A program made the position numbers and the translations under genes. A stretch of 64,000 nucleotides of DNA from Melampsora larici-populina 98AG31 (taxonomy: Eukaryota; Basidiomycota; Pucciniomycetes; Pucciniales; Melampsoraceae). Position 1 is the first letter of the stretch. Each line of letters starts with the position of its first letter. Positions 48,326 to 57,668 of this stretch are shown here, piece after piece. The notes beneath the pieces are model-generated. The model was given only the letters and a program-made list of their open reading frames with translations. It was not told where the DNA came from and did no database searches. The stretch covers positions 580,699 through 644,698 of the forward strand of contig NW_006768769.1 of NCBI RefSeq assembly GCF_000204055.1, given 5' to 3'.

Positions 48326-51300
48326 ATACGGCCTCGTCCGTCCCGCCACAGAACCCCGACGATCCCAAGGAGGAGCCTCAGGGGCACGCAAGGAACAGTG
48401 ACGAGGGGGCTAATGTCTTTTTAGATATATCAACGCCCCCGCAATGTGAGTTTATTACTGATTCCAACCCATGTTCAACCCGAACAGCTGGCAAGCCTGT
48501 TTCTCCCTTGAATAACACATCAATCCAGGTCACAACAGCCAAGACGTCCTGGTCAACCTCAGCACGACTCGCCGCCGACAAAAAGAAACTCGAACCCGTC
48601 AAAGCTCTAGAGGAAATTGTCCCGTCTAGGTATCATAGGCACTTACACATGTTTAGGAAGTCCAATGCCCAACGCCTACCCCCGAGACGCCGCTACGACT
48701 TTCGTGTCGAACTGATACCAGGAGCTCAACCGCAGGCTAGCAGGATAATTCCATTATCACCAGCCGAGGACGCTGCTTTGGAGGAATTGGTGAATTCAGG
48801 CTTAGCCAACGGGACTATCCGTCGAACCACTTCGCCATGGGCTGCCCCTGTGTTATTCACAGGGAAGAAGGACGGCAATCTGCGCCCTTGTTTTGATTAC
48901 CGTAAGCTCAACGCCCTAACCGTCAAGAACAAATACCCACTACCGTTGACTATGGACTTAGTCGACAGTTTGCTGGATGCCGAAGACTTTACCAAGCTTG
49001 ATATGCGCAATGCGTACGGTAATCTTCGAGTAGCAGAGGGTGATGAGGATAAACTGGCCTTTATATGCAAACAAGGCCAGTTTGCACCTCTGACTATGCC
49101 TTTTGGGCCAACAGGCGCCCCTGGTTATTTCCAATACTTTATTCAAGATATCTTATTGGGACGTATAGGTAAAGACACCGCGGCCTTCTTGGATGACATT
49201 ATGATTTATACAAAGCCTAAAGTAGATCACGAAGGCGCTGTTGATGGTGTACTTGACGTCCTATCCAAGCATACACTCTGGCTGAAACCCGAAAAATGCG
49301 AGTTCTCGAAGAAGGAAATTGAATACCTTGGCCTTATTATCTCTAAGAATAAAATCAGAATGGACCCGACGAAAGTGAAAGCCGTCAAAGAATGGCCAGC
49401 ACCCCAATCAGTATCTGAACTCCAACGCTTCATTGGATTCGCCAATTTTTACCGACGTTTCATCGACCAATTTTCAAGAACCACAAGACCACTTCATAAT
49501 CTGACCAAGCTCAACGCGCACTATGTCTGGGATGAAAAATGCGAAAAAGCCTTTGAGAGCCTGAAGACCTCCTTCACCACCGCACCCGTACTGAAGATAG
49601 CCGATCCATACAAGCCGTTTACTCTGGAATGTGACTGCTCCGATTTTGCATTAGGAGCAGTGCTATCACAACGCAGCGAGGACGATGGAGAACTCCACCC
49701 AGTAGCTTACCTGTCCAGATCACTAGTCCAAGCTGAAAGGAACTACGAGATCTTTGATAAGGAACTACTGGCGATTGTCGCGTCTTTCAAAGAGTGGCGC
49801 CACTACCTGGAGGGAAACCCCAACCGCCTAGATGTGATAGTCTACATGGACCATCGTAACCTGGAGTCTTTCATGACAACCAAGCAGCTTACCCGCAGAC
49901 AGGCTCGATGGGCGGAGACACTGGGCTGTTTCGATTTCGTGATTAAATTCCGACCCGGCAGTAAAGCTACCAAACCAGATGCCTTATCTAGAAGACCGGA
50001 CCTGGCGCCTACTAACGAGGAAAAATTGACCTTTGGCCAGTTGTTAAGACCCGAAAACATCGGCCCAGACACGTTCCCGGTCGAGCTTGCTAGCGTAGAG
50101 GGGTTCTTTGAAGATGAAGTGGTTGCACTCGACAATTCTGAGCACTGGTTTGAGGTGGATGTATTGGGCATCGCTGAAACTGACACTAAGGCACCGGACA
50201 TTCCTACGGATGATCAAATTATACAACGAATCAGAGACGCAAGCAAAGAGTGTGACAGGATAGGGGAACTGATGAACGCAACCTTGAACCCGATATCAGC
50301 CAAGACGAAAGCAGCTTTGAAGCATTACAAAGTACAAGATGGTATCCTCTACAACCAAGGTAGAATAGAGGTACCTGACGTCGACGACATCAAATACTCA
50401 ATACTAAGAAGCAGACACGACTCATTGCTTGCGGGCCACCCAGGTCGAGCAAAGACTCTCGGATTGGTCAGGAGAAGCTTCATCTGGCCATCTCAGAAAG
50501 CGTACGTCAACAGGTACGTGGACGGTTGTGACTCTTGTCTAAGGGTTAAATCAACCACACAGAAACCCTTTGGGACTCTGGAGCCACTACCGATACCGGC
50601 TGGCCCGTGGACGGATATCTCATATGACCTTATCACCGGCCTCCCTGCATCAAACGGCTACGACAGCATATTAACCGTGGTGGATAGATTAACGAAAATG
50701 AGTCATTTCATTGCTTGTACTGAATCAATGTCGGCTGAAGACCTAGCAGATCTCATGATGAAGAACGTATGGAAGCTTCATGGAACTCCCAAGACGATAA
50801 TCTCAGATAGGGGTAGTATTTTCATTTCACAGATCACGGAAGAAATTGACAAACGCCTAGGTATACGCCTTCACCCGTCAACCGCTTTCCACCCACGTAC
50901 AGACGGTCAAAGCGAGATCGTCAATAAAGTAATCGAACAATATTTACGACATTTCGTTAAATATCGACAAGACGATTGGGAAAGTCTACTGCCCACAGCT
51001 GAGTTCTCGTATAACAACAAAGACCATGAATCCACGGGCATTTCACCGTTTAAAGCTAACTATGGATTTAACCCATCATTCAACAAAGTACCATCAGCTG
51101 AACAGTGTGTGCCAGCAGTAGAGAAGAGGATGCAAACACTCGCCGAAGTGCAATCTGAATTAAATCAATGTTTAGAATTAACTCAAGAGAAGATGAAAGA
51201 ACAATTTGACAAAAGAGTACAACAAACACCAAGATGGGAAGTAGGAGACCAAGTCTGGTTGAACGGACGAAACATTTCGACAACTAGGCCAAGCCCAAAA

Positions 51301-51699
51301 TTAGAAAATAGATGGCTAGGTCCTTTCTTCATTATCCAAAAGATATCAAATTCTACTTATAAATTGAATCTCCCTCTTTCCATGAAAAGCGTCCATCCTG
51401 TATTTCATGTCTCTGTACTCAGGAAACATAACCCGGATACAATACATCAACAAAAACAACCCCCAGTCGAACCAATCATAATACAGGATGAAGAAGAATG
51501 GGAAGTCAACGAGATACTAGATTGTAGAAGAAGGTACAACAAGAAGGAATACTTTGTGAGTTGGAAAGGATTTGGCAAGGAAAACAATTCATGGGAACCC
51601 GAAATCAACCTCAAGAATAGTCAAGATTTAGTTAATGAGTTTAATTTAAAATATCCCGACACAACAAATAAGTACAAAAGGAGAAGGCGGAAGAAGTGA
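48322..51699 (+). CDS. pol: Chromovirus Pol: reverse transcriptase, RNase H, integrase, chromodomain
   Basis: A 1125-codon frame (open from 48250, no ATG near its start). Reverse transcriptase spans about residues 125-370, with the FLDD box at about 289-292. RNase H begins near 430 (TLECDCSDFALGAVLSQ). The integrase zinc finger (H...H...C-x2-C) lies at about 690-735. Its catalytic core has the three acidic residues at about 768, 827 and 863, with DD35E spacing (ISDRGS to GQSE). A C-terminal chromodomain at about 1055-1100 (EEWEVNEILDCRR, YFVSWKGFG, NSWEP) defines a chromovirus and would steer integration to marked chromatin. The N-terminal frame differs from the protease frame; see the junction findings. 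Confidence 0.95.
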   Translation: MNTASSVPPQNPDDPKEEPQGHARNSDEGANVFLDISTPPQCEFITDSNPCSTRTAGKPVSPLNNTSIQVTTAKTSWSTSARLAADKKKLEPVKALEEIVPSRYHRHLHMFRKSNAQRLPPRRRYDFRVELIPGAQPQASRIIPLSPAEDAALEELVNSGLANGTIRRTTSPWAAPVLFTGKKDGNLRPCFDYRKLNALTVKNKYPLPLTMDLVDSLLDAEDFTKLDMRNAYGNLRVAEGDEDKLAFICKQGQFAPLTMPFGPTGAPGYFQYFIQDILLGRIGKDTAAFLDDIMIYTKPKVDHEGAVDGVLDVLSKHTLWLKPEKCEFSKKEIEYLGLIISKNKIRMDPTKVKAVKEWPAPQSVSELQRFIGFANFYRRFIDQFSRTTRPLHNLTKLNAHYVWDEKCEKAFESLKTSFTTAPVLKIADPYKPFTLECDCSDFALGAVLSQRSEDDGELHPVAYLSRSLVQAERNYEIFDKELLAIVASFKEWRHYLEGNPNRLDVIVYMDHRNLESFMTTKQLTRRQARWAETLGCFDFVIKFRPGSKATKPDALSRRPDLAPTNEEKLTFGQLLRPENIGPDTFPVELASVEGFFEDEVVALDNSEHWFEVDVLGIAETDTKAPDIPTDDQIIQRIRDASKECDRIGELMNATLNPISAKTKAALKHYKVQDGILYNQGRIEVPDVDDIKYSILRSRHDSLLAGHPGRAKTLGLVRRSFIWPSQKAYVNRYVDGCDSCLRVKSTTQKPFGTLEPLPIPAGPWTDISYDLITGLPASNGYDSILTVVDRLTKMSHFIACTESMSAEDLADLMMKNVWKLHGTPKTIISDRGSIFISQITEEIDKRLGIRLHPSTAFHPRTDGQSEIVNKVIEQYLRHFVKYRQDDWESLLPTAEFSYNNKDHESTGISPFKANYGFNPSFNKVPSAEQCVPAVEKRMQTLAEVQSELNQCLELTQEKMKEQFDKRVQQTPRWEVGDQVWLNGRNISTTRPSPKLENRWLGPFFIIQKISNSTYKLNLPLSMKSVHPVFHVSVLRKHNPDTIHQQKQPPVEPIIIQDEEEWEVNEILDCRRRYNKKEYFVSWKGFGKENNSWEPEINLKNSQDLVNEFNLKYPDTTNKYKRRRRKK

Positions 51700-51794
51700 G
51701 AGGGCTATGCTTTTTCCCACTGGGTTTTTTAACGCAGCCCGTGGAAAGAATGCAGGGCTTGCAAGAGGAAGCTTGGGCATTAAAGGGGGGATAA

Positions 51795-52000
51795 TGTTAT
51801 GAACTGGTTCTATTTCACTTGAGTGACATATTCACATTACATGTCACAAGCTCGAGAACCATCTTATAGTTGTAGATACATTGCCTGTACAGATTTTCCC
51901 TCATCCGACAATCCACATAGGAAGACTGGTAATAGATACAAATCCTCACCAGAACTCCCTTGACCCTCGTCGCCGAAAACCCCCAAGTCTGTCCATAACA
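51795..52000 (+). repeat. 3' LTR of the chromovirus
   Basis: 206 bp, identical to the 5' LTR. It is preceded by a purine-rich tract and followed by the GCCGA target duplication, after which the mariner sequence resumes. Confidence 0.95.
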
Positions 52001-52191
52001 GCCGATCCAATTTTTATTTAATCTTTTTCACAGAAATACAGGCAAAGCTATAAGCATAGCCTTGTACTTGCATTGAATTTCGAACTGGGGCTGTTGACCA
52101 AATTGGTCAACAGCTCAGCTATTCAACCACCACATCTCCCTTGATTGCTTTCTTATTATCTTAATCTTTTGTTTTCTTCATCTATCCCACC

Positions 52192-53335
52192 ATGCCTTAC
52201 GTCAAATATACGGCTCAAGTGAAAGTTATTGCCCTCACAAAGTTCATGGCCGGTCAAACCATGAAATCGATCAACGAAGACTTGACCACTGCGATCTCAG
52301 CCCATTCCTTCTCTTGGTGGAAGTCTCTCTACGACAAGACTCAAGCAGTTGTGAGGAGTCCGGCTACCTACAAAAAACGTGGTCGTAAAACCATTCACTC
52401 CGACATTGATTGTCAGTTCATGGTTGAACTCCTTGAAGCCAATCCGACAATGTTCCTAGACAAGATCCAAGAAGCGATGTACGATCACACCGATCTCATC
52501 GCTTGTCGACAAACTATAGCGAACGATTTAAAAGAGAGACTCTTTCTTACTGTTCACAAAGCCTCCAAGGTCGACATCAATCAATCACCCAAACGTCGAG
52601 CAATCTATTCCGGCCAAGTTGCTCATTTGCCATCCAAGTGTTTGGTATTCTTAGGTTAGTCAAACTTTCACTTCTTCATTCCAATCCACAATCTCCATGA
52701 TTCTGATTTCATTTTGTTCTTATATATATGAAGACGAGACCGGTCTTCGGCCACAGGATGTGCAAAGGAACAAGGTTCTATCTCAAAAAGGAGAACGTCC
52801 AAAGGCTTTGAGACGCACCAGGGCCGGTTCTCACTATAGCATGCTAGCGGCGATCTGCGAGTTGGGGTTACTGGCAGTCAACGCCAAGGTGAATGCCTAC
52901 CACCGAAACGAATTCGAAGCATTTTTAAAACACGTTTTAGTAAGTGTTTTCTCTCTCTTTGAATTGTTATTGAGCAAGTTAAGCTGATTATCACGGATTT
53001 TAATCAAGCTTCCTGTCATGCGGCCGTACCCAGAGCGAAACTCGGTCTTGGTCTTGGATAACGTGTCAATCCATCACCGTGGAGCCATTGAAGCGCTGTG
53101 TGATGCAGTAGGGGTTGTCCTAGTTTACTTATCACCTTATTCGCCATCTTTCAACCCAATCGAGCGAACGTTCAAGGTGTTCAAGGATGCCCTTCGTCGG
53201 AACGGGCTTTTTGCTGAGGCGCTGGACAAGATGGGTTGTATGAAGAGAGTAATGAGTCATATCTGTACCAGCACATTCATGAAGAGTCTTTATGCGACTT
53301 GTGGGTACAGAAAAAAAGAGTATGCAGAGGTGTAA
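52192..53335 (+). CDS. Tc1/mariner (IS630 superfamily) DD34E transposase
   Basis: Three exons (52192-52654, 52734-52939, 53009-53335) in phase give 331 residues. The N-terminal 150 residues look like helix-turn-helix DNA binding (KVIALTKFMAGQTMKSINED; YKKRGRKTI). The catalytic domain has VFLDETG across intron 1, LVLDNVSIHH in exon 3, and NPIERTFKVFK. There are 34 residues between the second Asp and the Glu (DD34E), and YSPSFNPIE is the family hallmark. All three acidic residues are intact. It should cut at the element's inverted repeats and insert at TA. The gene lies about 130 bp inside the restored left end and converges with the second element gene. Confidence 0.93.
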
Positions 53336-53543
53336 AGAACAAAGTTGTAAAATTTCTTCATGTTTCTATTTCTAAAAAAATCAAACACGTGTATCTTATC
53401 CAAAATGATTGAAGAAATGAACTTATTTTTCTCTACTCTAAACACAATTGAGTGCAACTTGAACATGAATCAATTTGATTCAAATAGCAAACTAATTTAT
53501 GATTGATGCGATGGCATGGACTGATTTCTGTGTTAGTCAGCAA

Positions 53544-53583
53544 CTGTAGAAATCAGTTCATGATCATGAACTGATTTCGACAG
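53544..53583. terminator. 40-bp palindrome between convergent element genes
   Basis: A perfect 30-bp palindrome centred on TCATGATCATGA is extended to 40 bp with one mismatched pair. Related half-sites (AGTTCATGATCA) recur to about 53632. It sits between the 3' ends of the transposase and the convergent gene, so a bidirectional 3'-end or insulator role is possible, but unproven. Confidence 0.35.
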
Positions 53584-53876
53584 CTCAAGATTTCGACAGT
53601 TCAACAGTTCATGATCAGTTCATGATCATGAACTTCTGTCAATATGATCATATCTCAGTTTTATCAAATCAATGACTCAAAACATTGAGTGAGTAGTTTG
53701 GCGCATTAAATGTTTCACTAAAAAACCATTTCATTACACAACAGTCATACAAAACAGGCGGATAATAATGTATACAAGTACTTTAGTTATAGTATACTGT
53801 AGCTACAAATTTTAACAGTACTCTTTGAGAAGAGGGCGGATCAGTACATTTTTTTTAAGGTCGGAAGAAAGAAGGA

Positions 53877-56009
53877 TTAAGACAGAGCCAATCTGTTTCT
53901 CTTCTTGAGTTCCTCTCGATACAACGTAGGCTTTTGATGAAGGCGAAGAGCAGGTCCAAATTTGAACCCAAACTCTCTCATCTTTGCAAAACTAAGCTCT
54001 TCGGATGAAAACATTTCGAAATCCACGATATTATATTTCTTGACAAGGTCTCGAGTTTTTTGATCCTCTGGGCCGATCAAACAAAACTTGAGGTAGTCCT
54101 CAATTGGAGGAGGGGTCCCTGGGGATGGTAAATCTGATTGAGGTGCAGCAACAGCTGCTTGGTTTTTGTTGTTGTTCAAGGCCAGCAGAGCACTGATGGT
54201 GTCGAGCGCAGAATTCGAGGTTGATTGGTTGTTTGATTTCGATGTCGGAACCAAGGAAACCCATTTGAACTCCGGGCCGCGAGGTGGTTTCCTGATTGTG
54301 ACACCTTGTTTCTTTTTTACCTGTGTCAAAAAGATCAAGGATAGTTAGTCTCTTGTTTTCATAAAATAAGATGAAGATTGGAGCTGAGAGGAACTTACAA
54401 GATCATTTGCCCAGATGTCAAATCCCAGATGACTGATCGACATCGCCTGGTCGGGGTTCTCGATGTTAAGACATCCCATGCACTCCCTGCCGTTAATCAA
54501 GAAATCACTATACAAGGCCATCAACGTCGTTAGTTGGGCCTGAACTGCTGCATCGATATCTATACTCTGTTGTAGAAGAGCGATGAAGAGGATGATTGAT
54601 CAGAAAAAAATTGGAAAAAGAAAGTAAAGGTGAAAGAAACACACCGGCATCTCTATCTCATCTTGTTGAGCCGGAGCCAATGCATTAGGAATATGATGGT
54701 GCATTGCTTGATTGAATTTTAATGCCTGTTTGTTAATTCAAGATGTTAATGGACGTATCACTTCAAGATTGAGATTGAGAAGATTATTTGACTTACCTTA
54801 GAAGTAGTTTGTTCTTGAGTCTTTGGGTTCATCATGTCAAAACAAAACCCAACCTCGTTGTTGGGTTTCTTGATCATCATATTCTTGAAATCGTCCAATA
54901 TGGATTCCATGTTGATTACCGGCAACAGTGACTTACCAAAAGCCTCACCGTAATTAATGTAGCCCTTGAGGGTTACTCGTCCTTCGTCATCGGCATCTCT
55001 GAGTAAAGTGCCACATCCTCTCATGTGTGCGTTGCATGCCCGAAATAGATCAGTCTTCAAATCCAGAAGGGATCGGCCATGGATGTGGAGGAGGATGTCA
55101 AAATATGGCTTGGTGTGATGGTCGGAGTAGGTTAATGGAACACCTGACCGTTTCTGGGCATCCGTGAGGCCATCAGCTATGAAAACGTGGAAGGCGAGTT
55201 TTGCACGGGTCGGTTTGGATTCGGTGGTGGCTACAACGGGCGATTTGGAAGCTTGAGTTGCTTGTGGAGCTGGACTCGGTGAAACCGTCAGATCCACATC
55301 AATATGTGGATCTAAAGAACAAATTTCAGGATTAATATCAACCAAGGTTTCAATAGATAGAAACATTGGAACACTCACTTGACCCAGCCGAACGAACTCG
55401 AGTTCCAGTCGCTTGACCACCAAACATGGGATCTCTATGGACCACGTTTGGATCATTGCGATGGTGGTCTCCAACGGCCGCGGTTGGAGATCCTTGAACA
55501 GCTTGTTGACTAGAACTCGGTAAAGGAGCGGTATCGACGTGGGCATCTATAGATGCGATACAAGTTAGTTGAAATAATATGAGAGGCTGTAAATTGAGAC
55601 AAAACACTGACCAGGACGAAGATGAAAGGGACAAGGAAACTCCCGAAAGCCTACCTTGGCAAAGGGGTTGACATGGACCAAATCGATATCGCGGTATTGT
55701 TGTTTACCGTATCGACCATTCTCCCAATGATGACCGGGTCTGAAAACCAAAGAGAAGATGATCAGACTCAGACAATGAAAGAGAAAAAAAAGGTTAGGAA
55801 CTCACTTATCAAAATAGCAAGGAGTCCCAGTCCTGCCGGAATCAGGACTAAGGCCTTCTGGCCCAGCCTGACGGGCTCGGCGTCGCGCACTATAAAATAT
55901 GACCATTAGTAATGATCATGAAAAGAAACGATAGAAATTGAACTTACAAATCCTTCTTTCTCGCCTCTTCTTCATCAGCGAGCTCTTTCTTAGTTTTTCG
56001 GGTGGGCAT
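53877..56009 (-). CDS. Mariner-borne accessory protein of unknown function with SAM-like C-terminus
   Basis: Eight exons (56009-55948, 55889-55806, 55739-55612, 55546-55379, 55311-54797, 54725-54645, 54566-54399, 54320-53877) in unbroken phase give 549 residues. The N-terminus is highly charged (RKTKKELADEEEARKK). Next comes a CYFDKPGHHWENGRYGKQQY segment, then a Ser/Pro/His-rich linker. A probable globular core follows (FHVFIADGL, KPYFDILLHIHGRSLLDLKT, ACNAHMRGCGTLL), with GRECMGC and HLGFDIWANDL blocks after it. Residues about 470-545 (EDYLKFCLIG, YNIVDFEMFSSEEL, FGFKFGPALRLHQK) read like a SAM-type helical domain. I do not recognise the family. It lies wholly inside the mariner ends, so it is carried as cargo or is a second transposition protein. 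Confidence 0.8.
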
Positions 56010-56030
56010 GTTGGTATCGCATGGGTATTG

Positions 56031-56084
56031 GGGCTATTGGAAGGTATTGGAAGATATTGGAAGATATTGGAAGGTATTGGAAGG
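56031..56084. repeat. Five-unit decamer repeat (AAGRTATTGG)
   Basis: Units of ten bases repeat just upstream of the accessory-gene ATG, in its leader or promoter. They could be protein-binding sites for element regulation. Confidence 0.8.
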
Positions 56085-56177
56085 TGAAGGAGTGGTGAAG
56101 GAGTGGTGGATCGAGGGCAATGAGGTGAAAGGGTCAACAGCCCAAATTCAATCGAGGGTATCTCGATTGAAGGCTAT

Positions 56178-56257
56178 ATATGCTTATAGCTTTGCCTGTA
56201 TTGCTGTGAAAAAGATTAAATAAAAATTGGATCGGCCAAGCGATTCTGGTTTGACTG
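56178..56257 (-). repeat. Right terminal inverted repeat of the mariner element
   Basis: Complement of the interrupted left repeat (45866-45891 plus 52006-52061), with one mismatch and an ATAT insertion at its inner end. Similarity continues imperfectly to a CTGTTGACC word on both sides. Confidence 0.9.
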
Positions 56258-56259
56258 TA

Positions 56260-57668
56260 TTTACCACCAGAGAGATCAAAATTTTTATCAACTTGTAAAA
56301 CATATGCAATTCTGAATGGGATGGATTGGATTGTCAATGGCCGGATTAGAAATGTGATTGAAAGATAATGTTTGGTTATGATGTTATGAATAGTGTTTTT
56401 CTAGTCTTGATTGTGTTAGTTTTTCCTGATTTACTTCAAAGGTCTATTGGGTGATCTGAATTGAGATAAGCAAAATTGTTAAATTTTCTTATTCAGTTCT
56501 TTGATAATCAATCAATTGTGAAATCTTACAACATTCATGGTACCCAAAGCTGTGTGTATTTTGCTGTGTATTGGTTTTTTATTTGCAGCTGGACATGACC
56601 CGGAAAAAGTCTATGTAGTGCAAATGAAGATCCTTGCCGATGGAAGCAAGATTTGATGAGGTCTGTGACCCTCATAATGGGCAAAAACAAAAAAATGACC
56701 AAAAATCTTGCTGTTGTGAGTATAAAAACATGACATTAGCCGTAAAAAACAGCCTTAAAACTCAAGGTCAGAATCAGGCCTTGGGGGCACGAAAATTTTT
56801 TTGCGCCAATCGATTTTGCGCCAAAGTGAGAGGGTTTGTGAGCTTCTGAATAGGCTCAATTGATAGCCCTAGTTCATGCGCATCTTTTGATGTGATCTGC
56901 ACCTTCAGACGAAGAGTGGTGCGTTGTGTAGAGCCCAAAAACTGAAAAATACGTTTCGTCACATACATCTATAGGCTCATTCCTGGGTCCTATTTGAAGG
57001 CAATTGTCACAAGTAGCTCTCGTTGAAATGGGCACGAGGTTTATCCAGACAAAGTGGGTGCTTTTGCGTTTTTGAAAAACCTTCCAGCCAAACTCGAATT
57101 TTGCACTCCCTGCCCACACACCAAGACCGGCTGATAATTCCCAAGTCCCTCTGCAGACAACCGAGCCCGCGAGGAAAACGTGTTAGTTAAGTTGGATCAA
57201 TCATTATTTGTTCAACCCCCTTGCAAAAAGGACTCTGTGCTGCGCTCGTTGATACATACTAGGCTATCATAAAATAGGGTGGTGATATGCTTCGAGGGAG
57301 GCGATACAAAGGAGTTACCGAGCTTCATCAGGGCTCTGGGTTAAGCATTTTGGGACTTGAGATTGTCAAGGTAGCGAATCAGTCGTCATGCTGCTTTGGC
57401 CATCCCTACAAACTTTTTTTCTTCGACCCCATAGAAAGCTGATGATCACCATCATCGCTTGAATTGATCTCGTCTTCAATAATCTAATTCCCACCTCATC
57501 TAAGATCAAGCAAGTCCTCACAGATTAATCATAATCCCAATTTCCCCCAATCATTCCGTAACCATCTTCAAAGAGGACTCGCACATTGGTGGAGGACAAT
57601 CGAGTGCAGCCTGGTCTGCAAGACCTGAGTTGGTGGACTGTCTGTGTTTGTGAAGACAGTCATCAATC
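56260..57668. other. Intergenic, no gene seen
   Basis: Flank of the transposon and upstream region of the CSC1-like gene. The final 150 bp before its ATG are likely promoter and leader. Confidence 0.4.

Larger units (their letters stand above)
45892..52000 (+). mobile_element. Ty3/Gypsy chromovirus LTR retrotransposon, complete
   Basis: Two 206-bp LTRs identical by eye, TG...CA ends extended to TGTTATG/CATAACA, and a 5-bp target duplication GCCGA (45887-45891 and 52001-52005). Internal order is Gag with a CCHC knuckle, protease, reverse transcriptase, RNase H, integrase, chromodomain. A purine-rich tract (AAAGGGGGGATAA, 51782-51794) abuts the 3' LTR. Identical LTRs imply a very recent insertion. 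Confidence 0.97.
45866..56257 (+). mobile_element. Tc1/mariner-type transposon carrying a transposase and a second gene, split by a retrotransposon
   Basis: The left end CAGTCAAACCAGAATCGCTT (45866) and the complementary right end (to 56257) are each flanked by TA (45864-65, 56258-59). Removing the chromovirus and one GCCGA copy joins 45866-45891 to 52006-52061. That left end then matches the right end over about 75 bp with a single mismatch before an indel. Without the insertion the element is about 4.28 kb. It holds a three-exon DD34E transposase (52192-53335) and a convergent eight-exon gene (56009-53877). Both frames are open, so it looks recently active. The insertion sits only 26 bp inside the left end. 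Confidence 0.9.

Noticed and set aside
53544..53632. CRISPR-like or integron-like repeat cluster
   Set aside because: Too few, irregular half-sites inside a eukaryotic transposon; better explained as a palindrome cluster.
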